Notes: generated from the sequence alone by a model not told the origin. A stretch of 45,000 nt of DNA from Symbiodinium natans (GCA_905221605.1 CAJNDS010000011.1:1-45000), one strand, 5' to 3'. Counted from the first letter of the stretch, positions 1 through 10,970 are shown. Program-made: numbers and translations.

Positions 1-900
1 GTGTCTGGGTGTCTAGGTGTCTGGGTGTCTGGGTGTCTGGGTGTCTGGGTGTCTGGGTGTCTGGGTGTCTGGGTGTCTGGGTGTCTGTGTGTCTTTGTGT
101 CTGTGTGTCTGTGTGTCTGTGTGTCTGTGTGTCTGTGTGTCTGTGTGTCTGTGTGTCTGTGTGTCTGTGTGTCTGTGTGTCTGTGTGTCTGTGTGTCTGT
201 GTGTCTGTGTGTCTGTGTGTCTGTGTGTCTGTTTGTCTGTGTGTCTGTGTGTCTGTGTGTCTGTGTGTCTGTGTGTTTGTGTGTCTGTGTGTCTGTGTGT
301 CTGTGTGTCTGTGTGTCTGTGTGTCTGTGTGTCTGTGTGTCTGTGTGTCTGTGTGTCTGTGTGTCTGTGTGTCTGTGTGTCCGTGTGTCTGTGTGTCGGT
401 GTGTCTGTCTGTGTGTGTGTGTGTCTGTGTGTCTGTGTGTCTGTGTGTCTGTGTGTCTGTGTGTCTGTGTGTCTGTGTGTCTGTGTGTCTGTGTGTCTGT
501 GTGTCTGTGTGTCTGTGTGTCTGTGTGTCTGTGTGTCTGTGTGTCTGTGTGTCTGTGTGTCTGTGTGTCTGTGTGTCTGTGTGTCTGTGTGTCTGTGTGT
601 CTGTGTGTCTGTGTGTCTGTGGGTCTGTGTGTCTGTGTGTCTGTGTGTCTGTGTGTCTGTGTGTCTGTGTGTCTGTGTGTCTGTGTGTCTGTGTGTCTGT
701 GTGTCTGTGTGTCTGTGTGTCTGTGTGTCTGTGTGTCTGTGTGTCTGTGTGTCTGTGTGTCTGTGTGTCTGTGTGTCCTGTGTGTCTGTGTGTCTGTGTG
801 TCTGTGTGTCTGTGTGTCTGTGTGTCTGTGTGTCTGTCTGCCTGCCTGCCTGTCTGTCTGTCTGTCTGCCTGCCTGCCTGTCTGTCTGTCTGTCTGTCTC

Positions 901-931
<31 letters not shown>

Positions 932-936
932 CTGTT
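1..936. repeat. 8-bp satellite (GTGTCTGT)n with variant 5' and 3' ends
   Basis: A near-perfect array of the 8-bp unit GTGTCTGT runs for most of this stretch. It begins as a GTGTCTGG variant (about 1-85) and ends in CTGC/CTGT tetranucleotides (830-900) and a GT run (904-931). The unit has no stop codon in several frames, so long open frames appear on both strands, but they are only Cys-Val-Ser or Thr-His-Arg repeats. The array is probably cut by the window edge. Confidence 0.95.
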
Positions 937-3016
937 GCGGATGTTGGATGTGGATCTTCGGATATCTTCGGTACAATCTGCAATCCGCTGCAGCAGGGTC
1001 TGCAGATGTTTGCGGATTGAGCTGAGATTTGTTTGGGAATCGCAGGCTCTCCTGCGCTCAGCTTTTGCCAGCGTGCACTGCTCCAAGCCCCCCCCCCCCT
1101 TCAGCAGGTCGGGTGATCATGTTGCGTGACGGCTGGCCTTAAGCTCGTCTGCCATGTGCTTGAGGTGCCGAAAGCCAAGACGAGTGTTGGGTTCCGCGGC
1201 GTCAGTGTGATGACAGCGGTGCACCCCATCGACGCCCGCGAATGCTCTGTTACTTGGCCGGTCCTGACCCTGGTAGGGCTCAGTACCGTTCAGCGACGTT
1301 CCAGGTATCTCCAGGTTTTGTAGATCTCAGAAATCACATCAGTACGCATCGTAGTGCCCATGCTAAGAGGCCTGCAAGCCGCCTGTTCTCCGCTAGCCTC
1401 TCCCAGGTTTTCGGCGAGCAGGAGTTTCTTGCCCTGGAGGGTCTCCGGGCAAGCACAAGGGATGTGTGGGTGAACATGTGTGAAGCGGGGCTCAGCCGAA
1501 GCAGCATCAGAAGACCTGAGGGTTGAGTTGGCAGCATAGCTGGCTGCCACAGGATAAGATCATGGAGAGAGAAGGTCCCAGGACTCTTCGTGACATTCTG
1601 ATATACTTCGCACCGTTCCTTCGAGTCTAGATCACCTTCACATGAGCGCATATTCCAAGGCAACCTCTCTGGCTGCAGCCAGATCATCGAAGCTCGGTGC
1701 TACGATCCCGTTCGGGAGATGGGGCAGAAGCAACGAGTAGGAAGGAGTTGAGTCGCGCGGAGCCTGTCAGAAAACGAAGCTTCATCTGAAGCGTCTTCGC
1801 CACTAGGCAGGTAAAATCGGCAGTTGCTGCCGGGCCACTGATCTAAGCAGTCAAAAGTTGGGTTTCAACATGTCAAGATGTTTCGCGCCTCGGCCTGCAA
1901 ACCTACAAAGTAGCGGTTTGTGTCAAGGGAGGTCGGACTCAGAGTGTGGGGTTTGGAGGCTTTGAACTTAGGGTTGAAGAGTTCCGGGAAAGGGGGGGTT
2001 TGCTCCAGGGTGGTTTAAGGCCTCATGTTCTAGGAATCAGCTATATCAGCTATGGTAGGTCAATGAAGATTATGTGGAATTGTTGGTTCTCCGCGCAAAA
2101 CGCCTCCGAATACACAGGGAGAAGGAAGATCATGGGTGGGGAAGCAGGGGTCGGAACCTCACCCGGGCGACTAGGGCGTACCCGCAGCAACCCCCCCCCA
2201 ATATTGACCCCGCGCCCCACAGCTCAAAACAAATCGCGGCCCTAGAGGTACAGCTATGAAATGCGCGGTGTGCATGTCAACCGCAGCGAAAGTTCGGGCA
2301 GATGCGTGGGAGCTTTTTACCGATGTTCCCAATGTGGTGCATGGGGAACATGACTAACCCCAACAGAGTTGTAGAGGACTTTTGCTGTGTTTCGCTCCAC
2401 TGGAGCCAAGGAAGATCCGGCGGCATGTGATGCGGCGGCAAACTGCGCTCGGACGGCGAAACCTTAAACTCCGAGCCCCCACTGCCCCCCCACTGCTACA
2501 CCCTTCTAAGCCTTCTATCTCTTGACGGTTCATTTGTGGCAAATCAAGTGGTTTAGGTTGTAAGTTCCAGAGTTCGCGGATTTTGGGGGTTTCAGTTTCC
2601 ACCGAGGCATGTCAGGCAAAGCAAAGTCGTCCTAGCCCGGGCTTGGAGTCCATGCCATGCGCAGAAGAGAACGGGCCCTGTAAACCCTACTGTAACACCC
2701 CTTAAAGCCTTTAAGCAGCCAGAAAGTCAGCGGTGGAGGGGAGATGCCTCGAGAGCGTAAGGCACCTGGCGTCCACTCTTTGGCTCGGGGAAGTGCATCG
2801 AGAAGCTCGAGGACGCCATGAGAGCCCAAACACACCCAAACGCCCGCATCCTTTTGACGTTCTGACATGCTTCGGCTCTGGGGGGCTATTGGACTTTCGC
2901 TGCGTCAAAACCCTTCAAGCTAAGCCCTGAAGTCCCCTGAAGTCCCGAAAGCCCTGGTGGCGCAAAATTGCGGTCAGAGCTTTCAGGCCTCTGTCTCGCT
3001 CTTCGTCGTGCCGCAG
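937..3016. other. No supported gene
   Basis: I see no coding island with the module pattern, Thr-rich composition or AG|G-bounded codon use found downstream. Open frames here are short and overlap on both strands. A poly-C tract lies near 1089-1099. The 5' exons of the large gene, including a signal peptide, could be hidden here, but I cannot support any. Confidence 0.5.
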
Positions 3017-3055
3017 TACATCTCCTCCACAACCACCTGGACTGGAACCACAACG
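3017..3055 (+). CDS. Putative exon: Thr-rich linker
   Basis: After a CCGCAG acceptor the frame reads YISSTTTWTGTTT and stops at a possible GC donor (GCCGGA). It is in phase 0 with the next Thr-rich island at 3111. Thr/Ser-rich segments of this sort are usually O-glycosylated stalks between extracellular domains. It is short, so composition alone supports it. Confidence 0.4.
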
Positions 3056-3110
3056 GCCGGAGACCCAAGAGCACCGGTTCCCTCGCTTTGTCTTGCCTCT
3101 GAATCCTTAG

Positions 3111-3160
3111 GCCACAACCACGGGCACCACCACTACGCAGACCTTCACCGTCCTACCTGG
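3111..3160 (+). CDS. Putative exon: Thr-rich linker entering a CCP-like module
   Basis: After the acceptor CCTTAG the frame reads ATTTGTTTTQTFTVLPG. It ends at a GC donor in phase 2, which joins exactly to the one-base overhang of the exon at 4648, giving ...FTVLPG then CDVVC. The linker therefore leads into the first recognisable CCP-like module. Composition and phase support it. Confidence 0.5.
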
Positions 3161-3171
3161 GCAGTGCCCGC

Positions 3172-3220
3172 CGCTTGGCTCAAAGCTTGGCTCAAAGCCT
3201 CAAAGCTTGGCTCAAAAGCT
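3172..3220. repeat. Short tandem repeat of GCTTGGCTCAAA
   Basis: Three imperfect copies of CTTGGCTCAAA lie close together. The 9-mer TTGGCTCAA also occurs at the 3' end of the dinoflagellate spliced leader, but the rest of the leader is absent, so I treat this as a local repeat within the intron after 3160. Confidence 0.5.
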
Positions 3221-3380
3221 CCAAGTCGCCGTTTTGCTGCCGGCTTCTCCGTGCTGCACCCTTGAGGGTGTTGAGATGTTGTGCCCTAGCCCCCGTGTGC
3301 CTGCGTAGGCGGCCTTGACCAATCCCAGAGATGAGCCTCTTGATTTTTCGACCGCTGTAGGCCTCGCAAGCGCAAGAGGC

Positions 3381-3490
3381 CCCTTCCAGTCCCTTCCAGT
3401 CCCTTCCAGTCCCTTCCAGTCCCTTCCAGTCCCTTCCAGTCCCTTCCAGTCCCTTCCAGTCCCTTCCAGTCCCTTCCAGTCCCTTCCAGT
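3381..3490. repeat. 10-bp minisatellite CCCTTCCAGT x11
   Basis: Eleven exact tandem copies of CCCTTCCAGT are present. The perfect identity suggests recent expansion. Frames through it are open but give only a SLPVPSSPFQ periodicity. Confidence 0.95.
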
Positions 3491-4407
3491 CCCTGCTAGC
3501 ATTTCCAGGCTTCCTGTGGCAGACGCTGCCGTGATTGACGTGATGGCTTGCCTTGGAGACCTGGCTGTTTCATGCACGGAACGCCTTCAACGGGGATTTT
3601 TCCACATGAAACTCCCCATTCAGGCCGAATGATTGTCACAAGCCTATCGTTGACGGTTCTAGGTCAGGCATGTGGTGAGGAACTTGCGTATGCATCCCGA
3701 CTCGTCACGTGGAAGTATGTCGGAACCAAGTCTGTCGGAACCACAAATGTAGACTTGGGCATGAAGCCTTGTGACGCACCCCTTCTCATGGGCTTCCAAT
3801 GCAGATACCCAGAGAGCCCATTGAGGAGTTTGTTCTGTTCTAAGCACAACTTGGTGGTGCTGACAAGTAGTGATGCGGCGGCATATCGAGCGCAAAGACT
3901 GAATAGGTAATGCAGCCACCAGCTGCGCAGCGGACCATAAACCTTCGCACACATCAGAACCATGCAGTGAAGTCTCCGTGGAGGAGGTAGAAGGGCTTGC
4001 TTGGAACTCGTAGGGCCGGGCCGGGTGCTTCGATGTGCACAGTTGCACATCAGGTCTTCGGCGAAGTCTCTCGATAATCTTGCTGCAGCCCCTCTTGCAA
4101 ATCCACGCAGTCCGACCTCAGAATCCTTGGAAGGGGGGGGGGGGGGTGGCCGGATGCTCTGATACTCCTGACCTGTGATGATGATGATGGACGTGATTCT
4201 GGCAATGATGATGATGTATGTGAATGTGGTGATGATGATGATGGTGATGAAGATGAGAGCAAATCACGGGGACGAGCAGCTACAAACCCTCTCACAATAA
4301 CAGTCGTCAGTCCCGTGATCCGCTGGATGCTTCTGACTCCATCTGAGGAAAATCCGGTGGTGAGACGTGCCTTGGCGGCTTCGGTTGTGTGTGTGTGTGC
4401 GGCAAAC

Positions 4408-4460
4408 AAGCATAAACAAGCATAAACAAGCATAAACAAGCATAAGCAAGCATAAAGAAG
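4408..4460. repeat. 10-bp tandem repeat CAAGCATAAA
   Basis: About five copies of CAAGCATAAA follow a short GT run in an intron of the predicted gene. The last copies carry single substitutions. Confidence 0.85.
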
Positions 4461-4599
4461 CAGGTGTGTGTTTAAAAATTGAGTTCCGGGCCTTGCTCTT
4501 CTGTGAGAGCCTGCGACATTCTTGGACGGGAGACTACTGCGCAAGTAAACGGTGAGTAGAAGTACTCTAGTTTTCGCAGGTTGCGACGTCGCCTGTCCA

Positions 4600-4626
4600 T
4601 TCAGGGTTCCCTTATTTTTCGAAACA
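4600..4626. repeat. Solitary arm of fold-back family A
   Basis: The segment AGGGTTCCCTTATTTTTCGA matches the arm consensus of the fold-back elements at 24340, 25771, 27817, 40841 and 41711. No partner arm is visible nearby, so this is a fragment or a chance match. Confidence 0.4.
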
Positions 4627-4647
4627 GACGCTGTGCGTGCAACTCAG

Positions 4648-4703
4648 GTGTGACGTGGTGTGCGCTGAGGGCTACTATGGGACACCAACCACTCTAACCT
4701 GCC
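4648..4703 (+). CDS. Exon: CCP-like module, first half
   Basis: After AACTCAG the frame reads CDVVCAEGYYGTPTTLTC, the C-x-x-x-C-x-x-GY then C pattern of the module core. It ends at a GC donor in phase 1. Joining to the exon at 4836 restores an Arg codon and gives LTCRGSDETFSGDLPTC, matching the contiguous module at 11289. The frame in genomic DNA would otherwise read on into unrelated sequence. Confidence 0.6.
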
Positions 4704-4835
4704 GCACGGCCTGCGGACATGGGTCTACGGTTCGAAAGTCAAAGCTGGACAAGCAGAGGGCACGAACTGGGTGTCACATACTAGCTTTCGAACTAGAGTC
4801 GGGCAATGCTCCTCTCCTAAGCCTGAAACAGCAAG

Positions 4836-4880
4836 GTGGCTCGGACGAAACGTTCTCGGGAGACCTGCCGACATGCAGCA
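4836..4880 (+). CDS. Exon: CCP-like module, C-terminal end
   Basis: The frame reads GSDETFSGDLPTCSS, the conserved G-x-LP-x-C end of the module. A GC donor in phase 1 joins to the Thr-rich exon at 5024. So this module is followed directly by a Thr-rich stalk instead of another module. Confidence 0.6.
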
Positions 4881-5023
4881 GCTTGTCTGTGTTGAGTTTC
4901 TTGAGCCCTGGAAATTGAAGCACATCGCCGTTGAAGCACATGTATTCGCAAGAACCATGCGCCCTACGAAGCCAACATAGTCCAACCGTATGTGAAGCGC
5001 AGCTCCCCGTAGTCTCGAAGTAG

Positions 5024-5070
5024 GCACCACGACTATGACCAGCACTGCCACTACCACCGTCACAGAGCTG
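5024..5070 (+). CDS. Exon: Thr-rich linker
   Basis: After CGAAGTAG the frame reads TTTMTSTATTTVTEL and reaches a GT donor (GTTTAC). Phase closes with the preceding exon. Composition matches the linkers at 3.0-3.2 kb and 31.1-31.5 kb. Confidence 0.55.
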
Positions 5071-5424
5071 GTTTACTGTTCTGGCGGCTTGGCTGTTATG
5101 AGAAGATGCTCAAGCTTTTCCTCCTTTGCCCTTCTTTCTGATTGCTACTGTTACTGGAGCGATTGGTCATTGGGTACAGGGTGGACGTACTCCTACATGT
5201 AGGTCTTCACAGAGTTTCGACGTGTGAGGATTCGCAGCAATGAGCGACAACAAGTTGCTTGCAATGCCTAGCTCGATGCAGTCGTAAAAACGGAATGCGA
5301 ATACCAATTCCAGTTTCGCTTAGTAGCAGCAACAACAACAGCAACAGCAGCAGCGGCAGCAACAACAACATCAACAAGGACAACGACGACGACAACAACA
5401 ACAGCAACAACAACCACAACCGCC

Positions 5425-6690
5425 AAACAGAGGTGCAAGAGGAGCAAGAGGAGCAGCAAGAGGAGGAGCAAGAGGAGGAGCAAGAGGAGGAGCAAGAAGA
5501 GGAGCCAGAAGAGGAGCAAGAAGAGGAGCAAGAGGAGGAGCAAGAGGAGGAGCAAGAGGAGGAGCAAGAGGAGGAACAAGAGGAGGAGCAAGAGGAGGAG
5601 CAAGAGGAGGAGCAAGAGGAGGAGCAAGAGGAGGAGCAAGAGGAGGAGCAAGAGGAGGAGCAAGAGGAGGAGCAAGACGAGGAGCAAGAGGAGGAGCAAG
5701 AGGAGGAGCAAGAGGAGGAGCAAGAGGAGCAAGAGGAAGGGCAATCTCAACAAGAGCAAGAGCAATAGCAACAAGAGCAAGAAAACAGCAACAAGAGCAA
5801 GAGCAATAGCAAAAAGATCAGGACAAAGAGCAAGAGCAAAGCAAGAGGAAGAGGAAGAGAAAGAGGAAGAGGAAGAGGAATAGGAAGAGGAAGAGGACGA
5901 GGACGAGGAAGAGGAAGAGGACGAGGACGAGGAAGAGGAAGAGGAAGAGGACGAGGAGGAGGAGGAGGAGGAGGAGGAGGAGGAGGACGAGGAAGAGGGA
6001 GGAAGAGGGAGAGAAAGAGGAAGAGAAAGAGGAAGAGAAGGAGGAAGAGAAAGAGGAAGACAAAGAGAAAGAGAAAGAGGAGAAAGAGGAGAAAGAGGAG
6101 AAGCTGGAGAAAGAGGAGCAAGAGGAGAAACAGAAGAAACAGAAGAAACAGAAGAAACAGAAGAAACAGAAGAAACAGAAGAAACAGAAGAAACAGAAGA
6201 AACAGAAGAAACAGAAGAAACAGAAGAAACAGAAGAAACAGAAGAAACAGAAGAGAGCAGGAAGAGCAGGAAGAGCAGGAAGAGCAGGAAGAGCAGGAAG
6301 AGCAGGAAGAGCAGGAAGAGCAGGAAGAGCAGGAAGAGCAGGAAGAGCAGGAAGAGCAGGAAGAGCAGGAAGAGCAGGAAGAGCAGGAGGAGCAGGAAGA
6401 GCAGGAGGAGCAGGAAGAGCAGGAAGAGCAGGAAGAGCAGGAAGAGCAGGAAGAGCAGGAGGAGCGGGACGAGCAGGAGGAGCAGGAAGGGCAGGAAGGG
6501 CAGGAAGGGCAGGAAGGGCAGGAAGGGCAGGAAGGGCAGGAAGGGCAGGAAGGGCAGGAAGGGCAGGAAGGGCAGGAAGGGCAGGAAGGGCAGGAAGGGC
6601 AGGAAGGGCAGGAAGAGCAGGAAGAGCAGGAAGAGCAAGAAGAGCAAGAAGAGCAAGAAGAGCAAGAAGAGCAGCAACAAGAGCAAAGAG
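5425..6690. repeat. Homopurine compound minisatellite (9/12-bp units)
   Basis: Successive blocks use different purine-rich units: GAGGAGGAGCAA (about 5430-5740), GAAGAGGAC/GAGGAA mixtures (5840-6110), GAAGAAACA (6130-6250), GCAGGAAGA (6250-6480) and GGAAGGGCA (6480-6615). All units are multiples of three, so Glu/Gln-rich plus frames and Leu-, Cys/Ser- or Pro/Ala/Leu-rich minus frames stay open for hundreds of codons. I regard these frames as by-products of the repeat. Confidence 0.9.
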
Positions 6691-7068
6691 CAATAGTCGC
6701 TACAACAAGCAGTATCATAACAGTGATATAGTAGCTGCAACCAAGCAGGTGGACTGCCGTCGGGCCGTGGCGTCGTAGTGGCTGACTGTGCTGGGTTGGC
6801 GAACGGTCAGACTTGCACCCAGTCTGCAGTTTGCTCTTGCATTGTAAGGCTCGAGGCTGCACCGTTTTACGAGCTTGCGGGCATGACTGGGTTGAGCAGG
6901 AATGGGCGTTTCTGGGTTCCATCGTGAAGTGTGGCCCAATGTCTGAGCGCGCAACCTGTTCGCATCTCTCGATCGGGCAGGCACCATACGCGTACATGTT
7001 GTTGAGGCACGCCTCTTGCAAATCAAATCTCGCCTGGAGGCCAAGCCACCTGTGCCGCACCATTTCAG

Positions 7069-7110
7069 GGAGGCCCTGCAGAGTACACGTGCCGCCTGGT
7101 CAAATCCGGC
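7069..7110 (+). CDS. Possible exon: CCP-like module fragment
   Basis: After CATTTCAG the frame reads GGPAEYTCRLVKSG, which could align with the P-x-x-x-C-x-x-x-x-G part of the module (compare 16332). Neighbouring exons that would complete the module were not found, so this is weak. Confidence 0.3.
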
Positions 7111-7139
7111 GCCTTTTTCGACCTCGACCGGTTGTTGTT

Positions 7140-8154
7140 CTACGTTCGGTCTGTAGGGAGGAAGCAAGGTTCGAATGCTCCTAGCTCTAAGATTTCAGCG
7201 GGGTGTAGCACTTGTTGAAGAAGAGTTTGTACCACATCCCAAGCTGCGGAGGCATGGCTTGTGCCAATTTTTTGGGGGGTTTGCCGGTGAGTAACGCAGC
7301 GCTTGCTGAACAAGAAGCAGCGCACCGCTTTTTATGTGTTCTAGTTGTAATCTCTTTTCTGCTTGTGTTGAAGTGTGAAATGCTTTGTGGAGTGGAGGTG
7401 CTTGACTGGCTCCTTTTGCTAATCCGGTAAGTCGCCTCTGTGTTCTGTGCAGTGCCGCGTTCGGCCCTCTAGATTACCCTTGAAGGGACTTTTTAGGGTA
7501 CCTCATTCCCTCATTCCGCACTCAGAACCAGGGTTTAGGGCATAGCTTACACAAACTCCCTGCCGAGGCAACCCCATGACTGCCCTTTTCGAAGGGCCGG
7601 GGCTCACCTGCATGCTGCCTTCCTGCCCCTGAGCTGCCTTTCCGGGTGCAGAGGGCGCCGGGTTGAGGGTTGAGGGTGTTAAGGGATCTGCCTCGTCCTT
7701 GTCGTCCGACCCATTCGGACCTTGCATTGAGGTTGCAGGAGGTCGCAGGGGCGTTTTGAGAACTCGGGGGAGAAGGTCTGAGGATGTGCGACCTTTTTGT
7801 TGTCATGTGTAGTTCCTCAAGGCTTACGAATCTGGGTCTCCAAACGTCCGCTAGCGACAAAGAATCTTGCGAGGCGGCTGTCCTAGAAAACCCCGAGCCG
7901 CCAGCCCTAAGTTCTAGACCCAAGCAGAGCCAAGGCCCGGTATCTGGGCTGCCCTCCACGGGGGTTGATACCAGCGACTGCTCCTGCGACCGCAGGAAGA
8001 GGTGGATTCGGGAGTCTCAAGTGGGCTCAGGGCTTTTTTGAAGTGGCCAAGGGAGGTGCGCGGAAAAGGGGTGTTTTAGAGCCTTAGAGCCGCAGCTCAT
8101 GGCACCTTTACATTCCTTACCTTCTGTTGTAATATACATATATATATATATATA

Positions 8155-8224
<70 letters not shown>

Positions 8225-8573
8225 CGTATACGTATATGTATATGTATATGCATATGTATAAAACATATATGTTAGAAAAACGGAATCTATGCATAGGTGA
8301 TCGAATCAAACGTGTATATCATGTATAGGATTTGTAGGTTACTATACAGTAGTATTATGGGCTGCTGTAGCTGTTGGCAACGACTACCCTGGCATGTGAC
8401 TTTCCCCCCCAATTGTTGCCAGGTCACCATAATCATAATCCAAGCGTACTCTTTCCTAATAAGTGAGGCATGCGAGCGCCTGATGAATCCACCAAGTCCT
8501 TTCTTTTGGAGACCACGGCAGCTCCCAACTTCGTATGCAGGACTTGAGCCATGCGGTTGAGCCCCTTGCCAAG
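7140..8573. other. Intron-like stretch without supported exon
   Basis: Apart from the TA/TATATG microsatellite at 8130-8262 I see no coding island matching the gene. Open frames are short and have no consistent motif. Confidence 0.4.
8130..8262. repeat. (TA)n / (TATATG)n microsatellite
   Basis: A pure TA run changes to tandem GTATAT hexamers with a few GTATAC variants. Open frames of Ile-His or Tyr-Ile repeats are artefacts. Confidence 0.95.
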
Positions 8574-8656
8574 GTGTGGGCACGGAAGTCGACAACTTCT
8601 GCTTCGTGCGATGTCCCGCGGGCTACGCCTTCAGTGAGTCCGTGTTCACTTGCCAG
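8574..8656 (+). CDS. Exon: CCP-like module core
   Basis: After CCAAG the frame reads VGTEVDNFCFVRCPAGYAFS and ends FTCQ at a GC donor in phase 0. C-x-x-x-C-x-x-GY and the following TC fit the module. It joins in phase to the exon at 8941, giving FTCQADLSFSGTPPTC. The long simple-repeat region lies just upstream, so preceding exons are uncertain. Confidence 0.6.
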
Positions 8657-8940
8657 GCCCATCATGTGAGACCGGCCCATGGAGGGTTCTAAGCTTGTTT
8701 TCAGGCGGTTCCTTGGAACCCTAGGCCCGATGACCTTCAACTCTAAAGGCACCATTGTCAGAACAAAGGGGAGGGCGCCTGAACCCACAAGAATGTGGAA
8801 TGTGCCCCTCAGCCTGAGTTGGTGGCATAGACACCTCTTGCTTCTTTAAAGCCCCTTAAAAGGAGTAGTACATTCAGTACATCAAGGGCTCCGAAAGAAG
8901 AGCCAGAAACGGTTCAGAATCTGAAAGTGGAACGCGCCAG

Positions 8941-9012
8941 GCAGATCTCAGCTTCTCCGGAACACCCCCCACCTGCGAGCAGTTGACGTGCAGCACGGCC
9001 GGTCTCCCGCAG
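8941..9012 (+). CDS. Exon: CCP-like module end and start of next
   Basis: The frame ADLSFSGTPPTCEQLTCS gives the G-x-x-P-x-C end of one module and the x-x-L-x-C start of the next. It ends after GLPQ at a GA donor (GACATT), in phase with the exon at 9764. The first bases of the intron (GACATT) resemble the start of that exon (GATGTC). Confidence 0.6.
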
Positions 9013-9440
9013 GACATTCGAGCCGCACAGCGAGGAATTTTGCCCCCCCGAATCCTCTTGGTGGTCGAGTTGGAGCAGCTTCATGATTGCTGTGTCCGTG
9101 TTATTCCGAAGAAAACTTTTCCCTAAACGAGCTGGACAAAATGAGGTCTCTACGTGTAGGAAAAGCCAAAACCCCGGTTTTCGAGCCGCGCGTTCCTTCG
9201 ATGGATTGGTCATGTAGCTCAATTTTTTTCGATTGGATTGCAAGGCATTAGTCCTAGTTCCCCACTTGAGCTGGCAACGGCAGGGTGTCCGCTACAAAGA
9301 TTAATCGCAGCTATTGATGCTGACAGCTATGCCACACCCTGATTTGCTAGCTATGTCGTCTCCAGTGCAAGAGTTATTGGAGTCGATGAGCAGCAGTGAG
9401 AAATAGTCAGTCGTGTCCGTTGACCACCCTGGACAGGCGG

Positions 9441-9592
9441 GTTGTCCTCATTTAGGCATACAAACAATTCGCCTCACCGCACCTGCTGGTTTGACTTCTT
9501 TTAGACATACAAACAAGTTTCCTCACCGAAGCCTACTGGCCTGCCCTCAATATTCCTCACCGTAGCCTACTGGTTTGCTTCCCTGAGCCTCT
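9441..9592. repeat. About 50-bp imperfect tandem repeat, 2.5 copies
   Basis: Units share TAGRCATACAAACAA, CCTCACCG and CCTACTGG blocks. The final copy is truncated. It lies in the intron between 9012 and 9764. Confidence 0.7.
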
Positions 9593-9763
9593 ATCATGCA
9601 TTTTCAGTTTTGTACGGGCAAAGCCGACAAACAACAGCACGCCAGGTCTTCTCTGAGAAAGCAAGGATACTGCTTCGATCGCCGACTAGGGGGGCATTGC
9701 TTCCATGACGCCAGCAACTCACGACGCCCACAACTCTGTTTGCTTGTCTACGTCTTCGCGCAG

Positions 9764-9820
9764 GATGTCAGCTACAACATTAGCAGCTGCCTTGGTACCC
9801 TGTCTGGCGACTCCTGCCAG
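9764..9820 (+). CDS. Exon: CCP-like module N-terminal part
   Basis: After CGCGCAG the frame reads DVSYNISSCLGTLSGDSCQ, with the extra Cys pair (SSC then GDSC) typical of these modules and an N-I-S sequon. A GC donor in phase 0 joins to 10339, giving SGDSCQVDCKRGYQGN. The genomic frame meets a stop two codons later. Confidence 0.55.
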
Positions 9821-10338
9821 GCCTGAGACTATATGTCCAGGGTGCAACATCTGGAGCTCTCTTTGTGGGAAAGGGCCTACCCTGGAATGGGAGTTTCCGA
9901 GTTTGTGAGTGAAACGGCTTAGACTGAGTTCGACTTCAGACTTTGCAGGTGGATGCTTGGGGTCGAGTGTCGGGGCGCGGCTTTAATGCTTACAGGTGTT
10001 CATAAGAACAATAGCATTACACCGTTCGCTTGTTTGCAGATTCACTTCGCCCTCTCTGGTTGTATTATATTGTGTATGGATATGTATTGAGCTTAGAGAA
10101 GTCTTTTTCTGGTCGCATGTCATCCTAATGATGTGGTCATCTTCTCCTTGCTTAAATGGACTTACGCGGAAACATCCGAAGTCACGTAGGTGGAACCTGT
10201 CAGCATTTGATTGGCCTACATCCTAGCCCCTCTCCCTTTTGCGCGTGGACCCAGGGCTTTAAGCCCATGATCTTCACCATCCATACAAAAGAGGCCAGCC
10301 TCACTCAGAGACCCGAAGCAGTTGCCCCCTGCCCCCAG

Positions 10339-10369
10339 GTCGACTGCAAGCGCGGATACCAGGGGAACA
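10339..10369 (+). CDS. Exon (31 nt): CCP-like module core
   Basis: A pyrimidine-rich acceptor (CCCCCAG) precedes VDCKRGYQGN. A GC donor in phase 1 joins to 10703 and restores Ser, reading GYQGNSSTFACGLDG, which matches GYTGSPTQLECDDG at 11289. This tiny exon could not be called without its neighbours. Confidence 0.6.
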
Positions 10370-10702
10370 GCAGCTCGGATTCCTTCCCGGTCACGTCTGC
10401 CCAAATCAGGCCAACAGAGGCCCCAAACAGCATAGACGACCACTTCAAGAAGGAGCTCTCCAAGAGCGCTCCCAGAGGAGTCCAAAGAGTCCGACACGAA
10501 GCGAACCCATCCAAGAGCCCCCGAAAGAGGCTTCAAAACGTGCACAAGCCGAAGGGGCTTTGGAGCCCCAGGACAAAAATGGTGAGCAGCCTGACGGCCC
10601 CAAGCCCCCGAAACCCCCTGAGCCCCCCGAGCCCCCTGAGCCCCCGAAGCCCACACACCCCGAGACCGCGAGACCGCGAGACCACGAGACCGCGAGACCA
10701 AG

Positions 10703-10764
10703 GCTCGACTTTCGCCTGTGGGCTGGATGGCTCCTTCCAGGGCACAGCCGGGAGCTGCACCTTG
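10703..10764 (+). CDS. Exon: CCP-like module C-terminal half
   Basis: The frame reads STFACGLDGSFQGTAGSCTL, with the C-x-x-DG-x-x-x-G and G-x-C end of the module. It ends at a GC donor in phase 0 and joins to 10916. The flanking GC-rich frames encode simple Pro/Arg repeats and are not supported. Confidence 0.6.
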
Positions 10765-10915
10765 GCCAGGGTTCAGGGTCGGGGATATTTGAGGTTTCGG
10801 GCGCTGATAGCTGAGCAAAACGTTTAAAGTTTAAGGTCCTGTGTTTTGTTTTGCTTGGGTGTTTGGTTCCTGTTCCAACCTTACAGCCTCGCGGGCAAGC
10901 GAAGGTACCCGCAAG

Positions 10916-10970
10916 TCGTGCCCTCCACCCGCATCCAGTCCGTCCTTCACGACGGATTGCGCGGATGTGC
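10916..10970 (+). CDS. Exon: CCP-like module N-terminal part
   Basis: The frame reads SCPPPASSPSFTTDCADV, with the module-start Cys-Pro segment and the DC that equals the HNC of other modules. A GT donor in phase 1 joins to 11289, giving CADVRLGTCAVGY with correct spacing. Confidence 0.45.

Noticed and set aside
13-1129. Frames of more than 330 codons through the GTGTCTGT array on both strands
   Set aside because: An 8-bp unit without stops opens every frame; no unique sequence supports a gene.
3172-3220. TTGGCTCAA copies as spliced-leader relics
   Set aside because: Only nine bases match, the upstream CCGTAGCCATTT part is missing, and the copies are in a local tandem repeat.
5268-7063. Long minus-strand frames (490, 438 and 291 codons) rich in Leu, Cys/Ser or Pro/Ala
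   Set aside because: They are readings of the GA-rich minisatellite, whose 9- and 12-bp units keep all frames open. Complexity is too low for a protein.
9560-9580. CCGTAGCC followed by TGG as a spliced-leader relic
   Set aside because: The match breaks after eight bases and lies in the third copy of a local repeat whose other copies differ at these positions.
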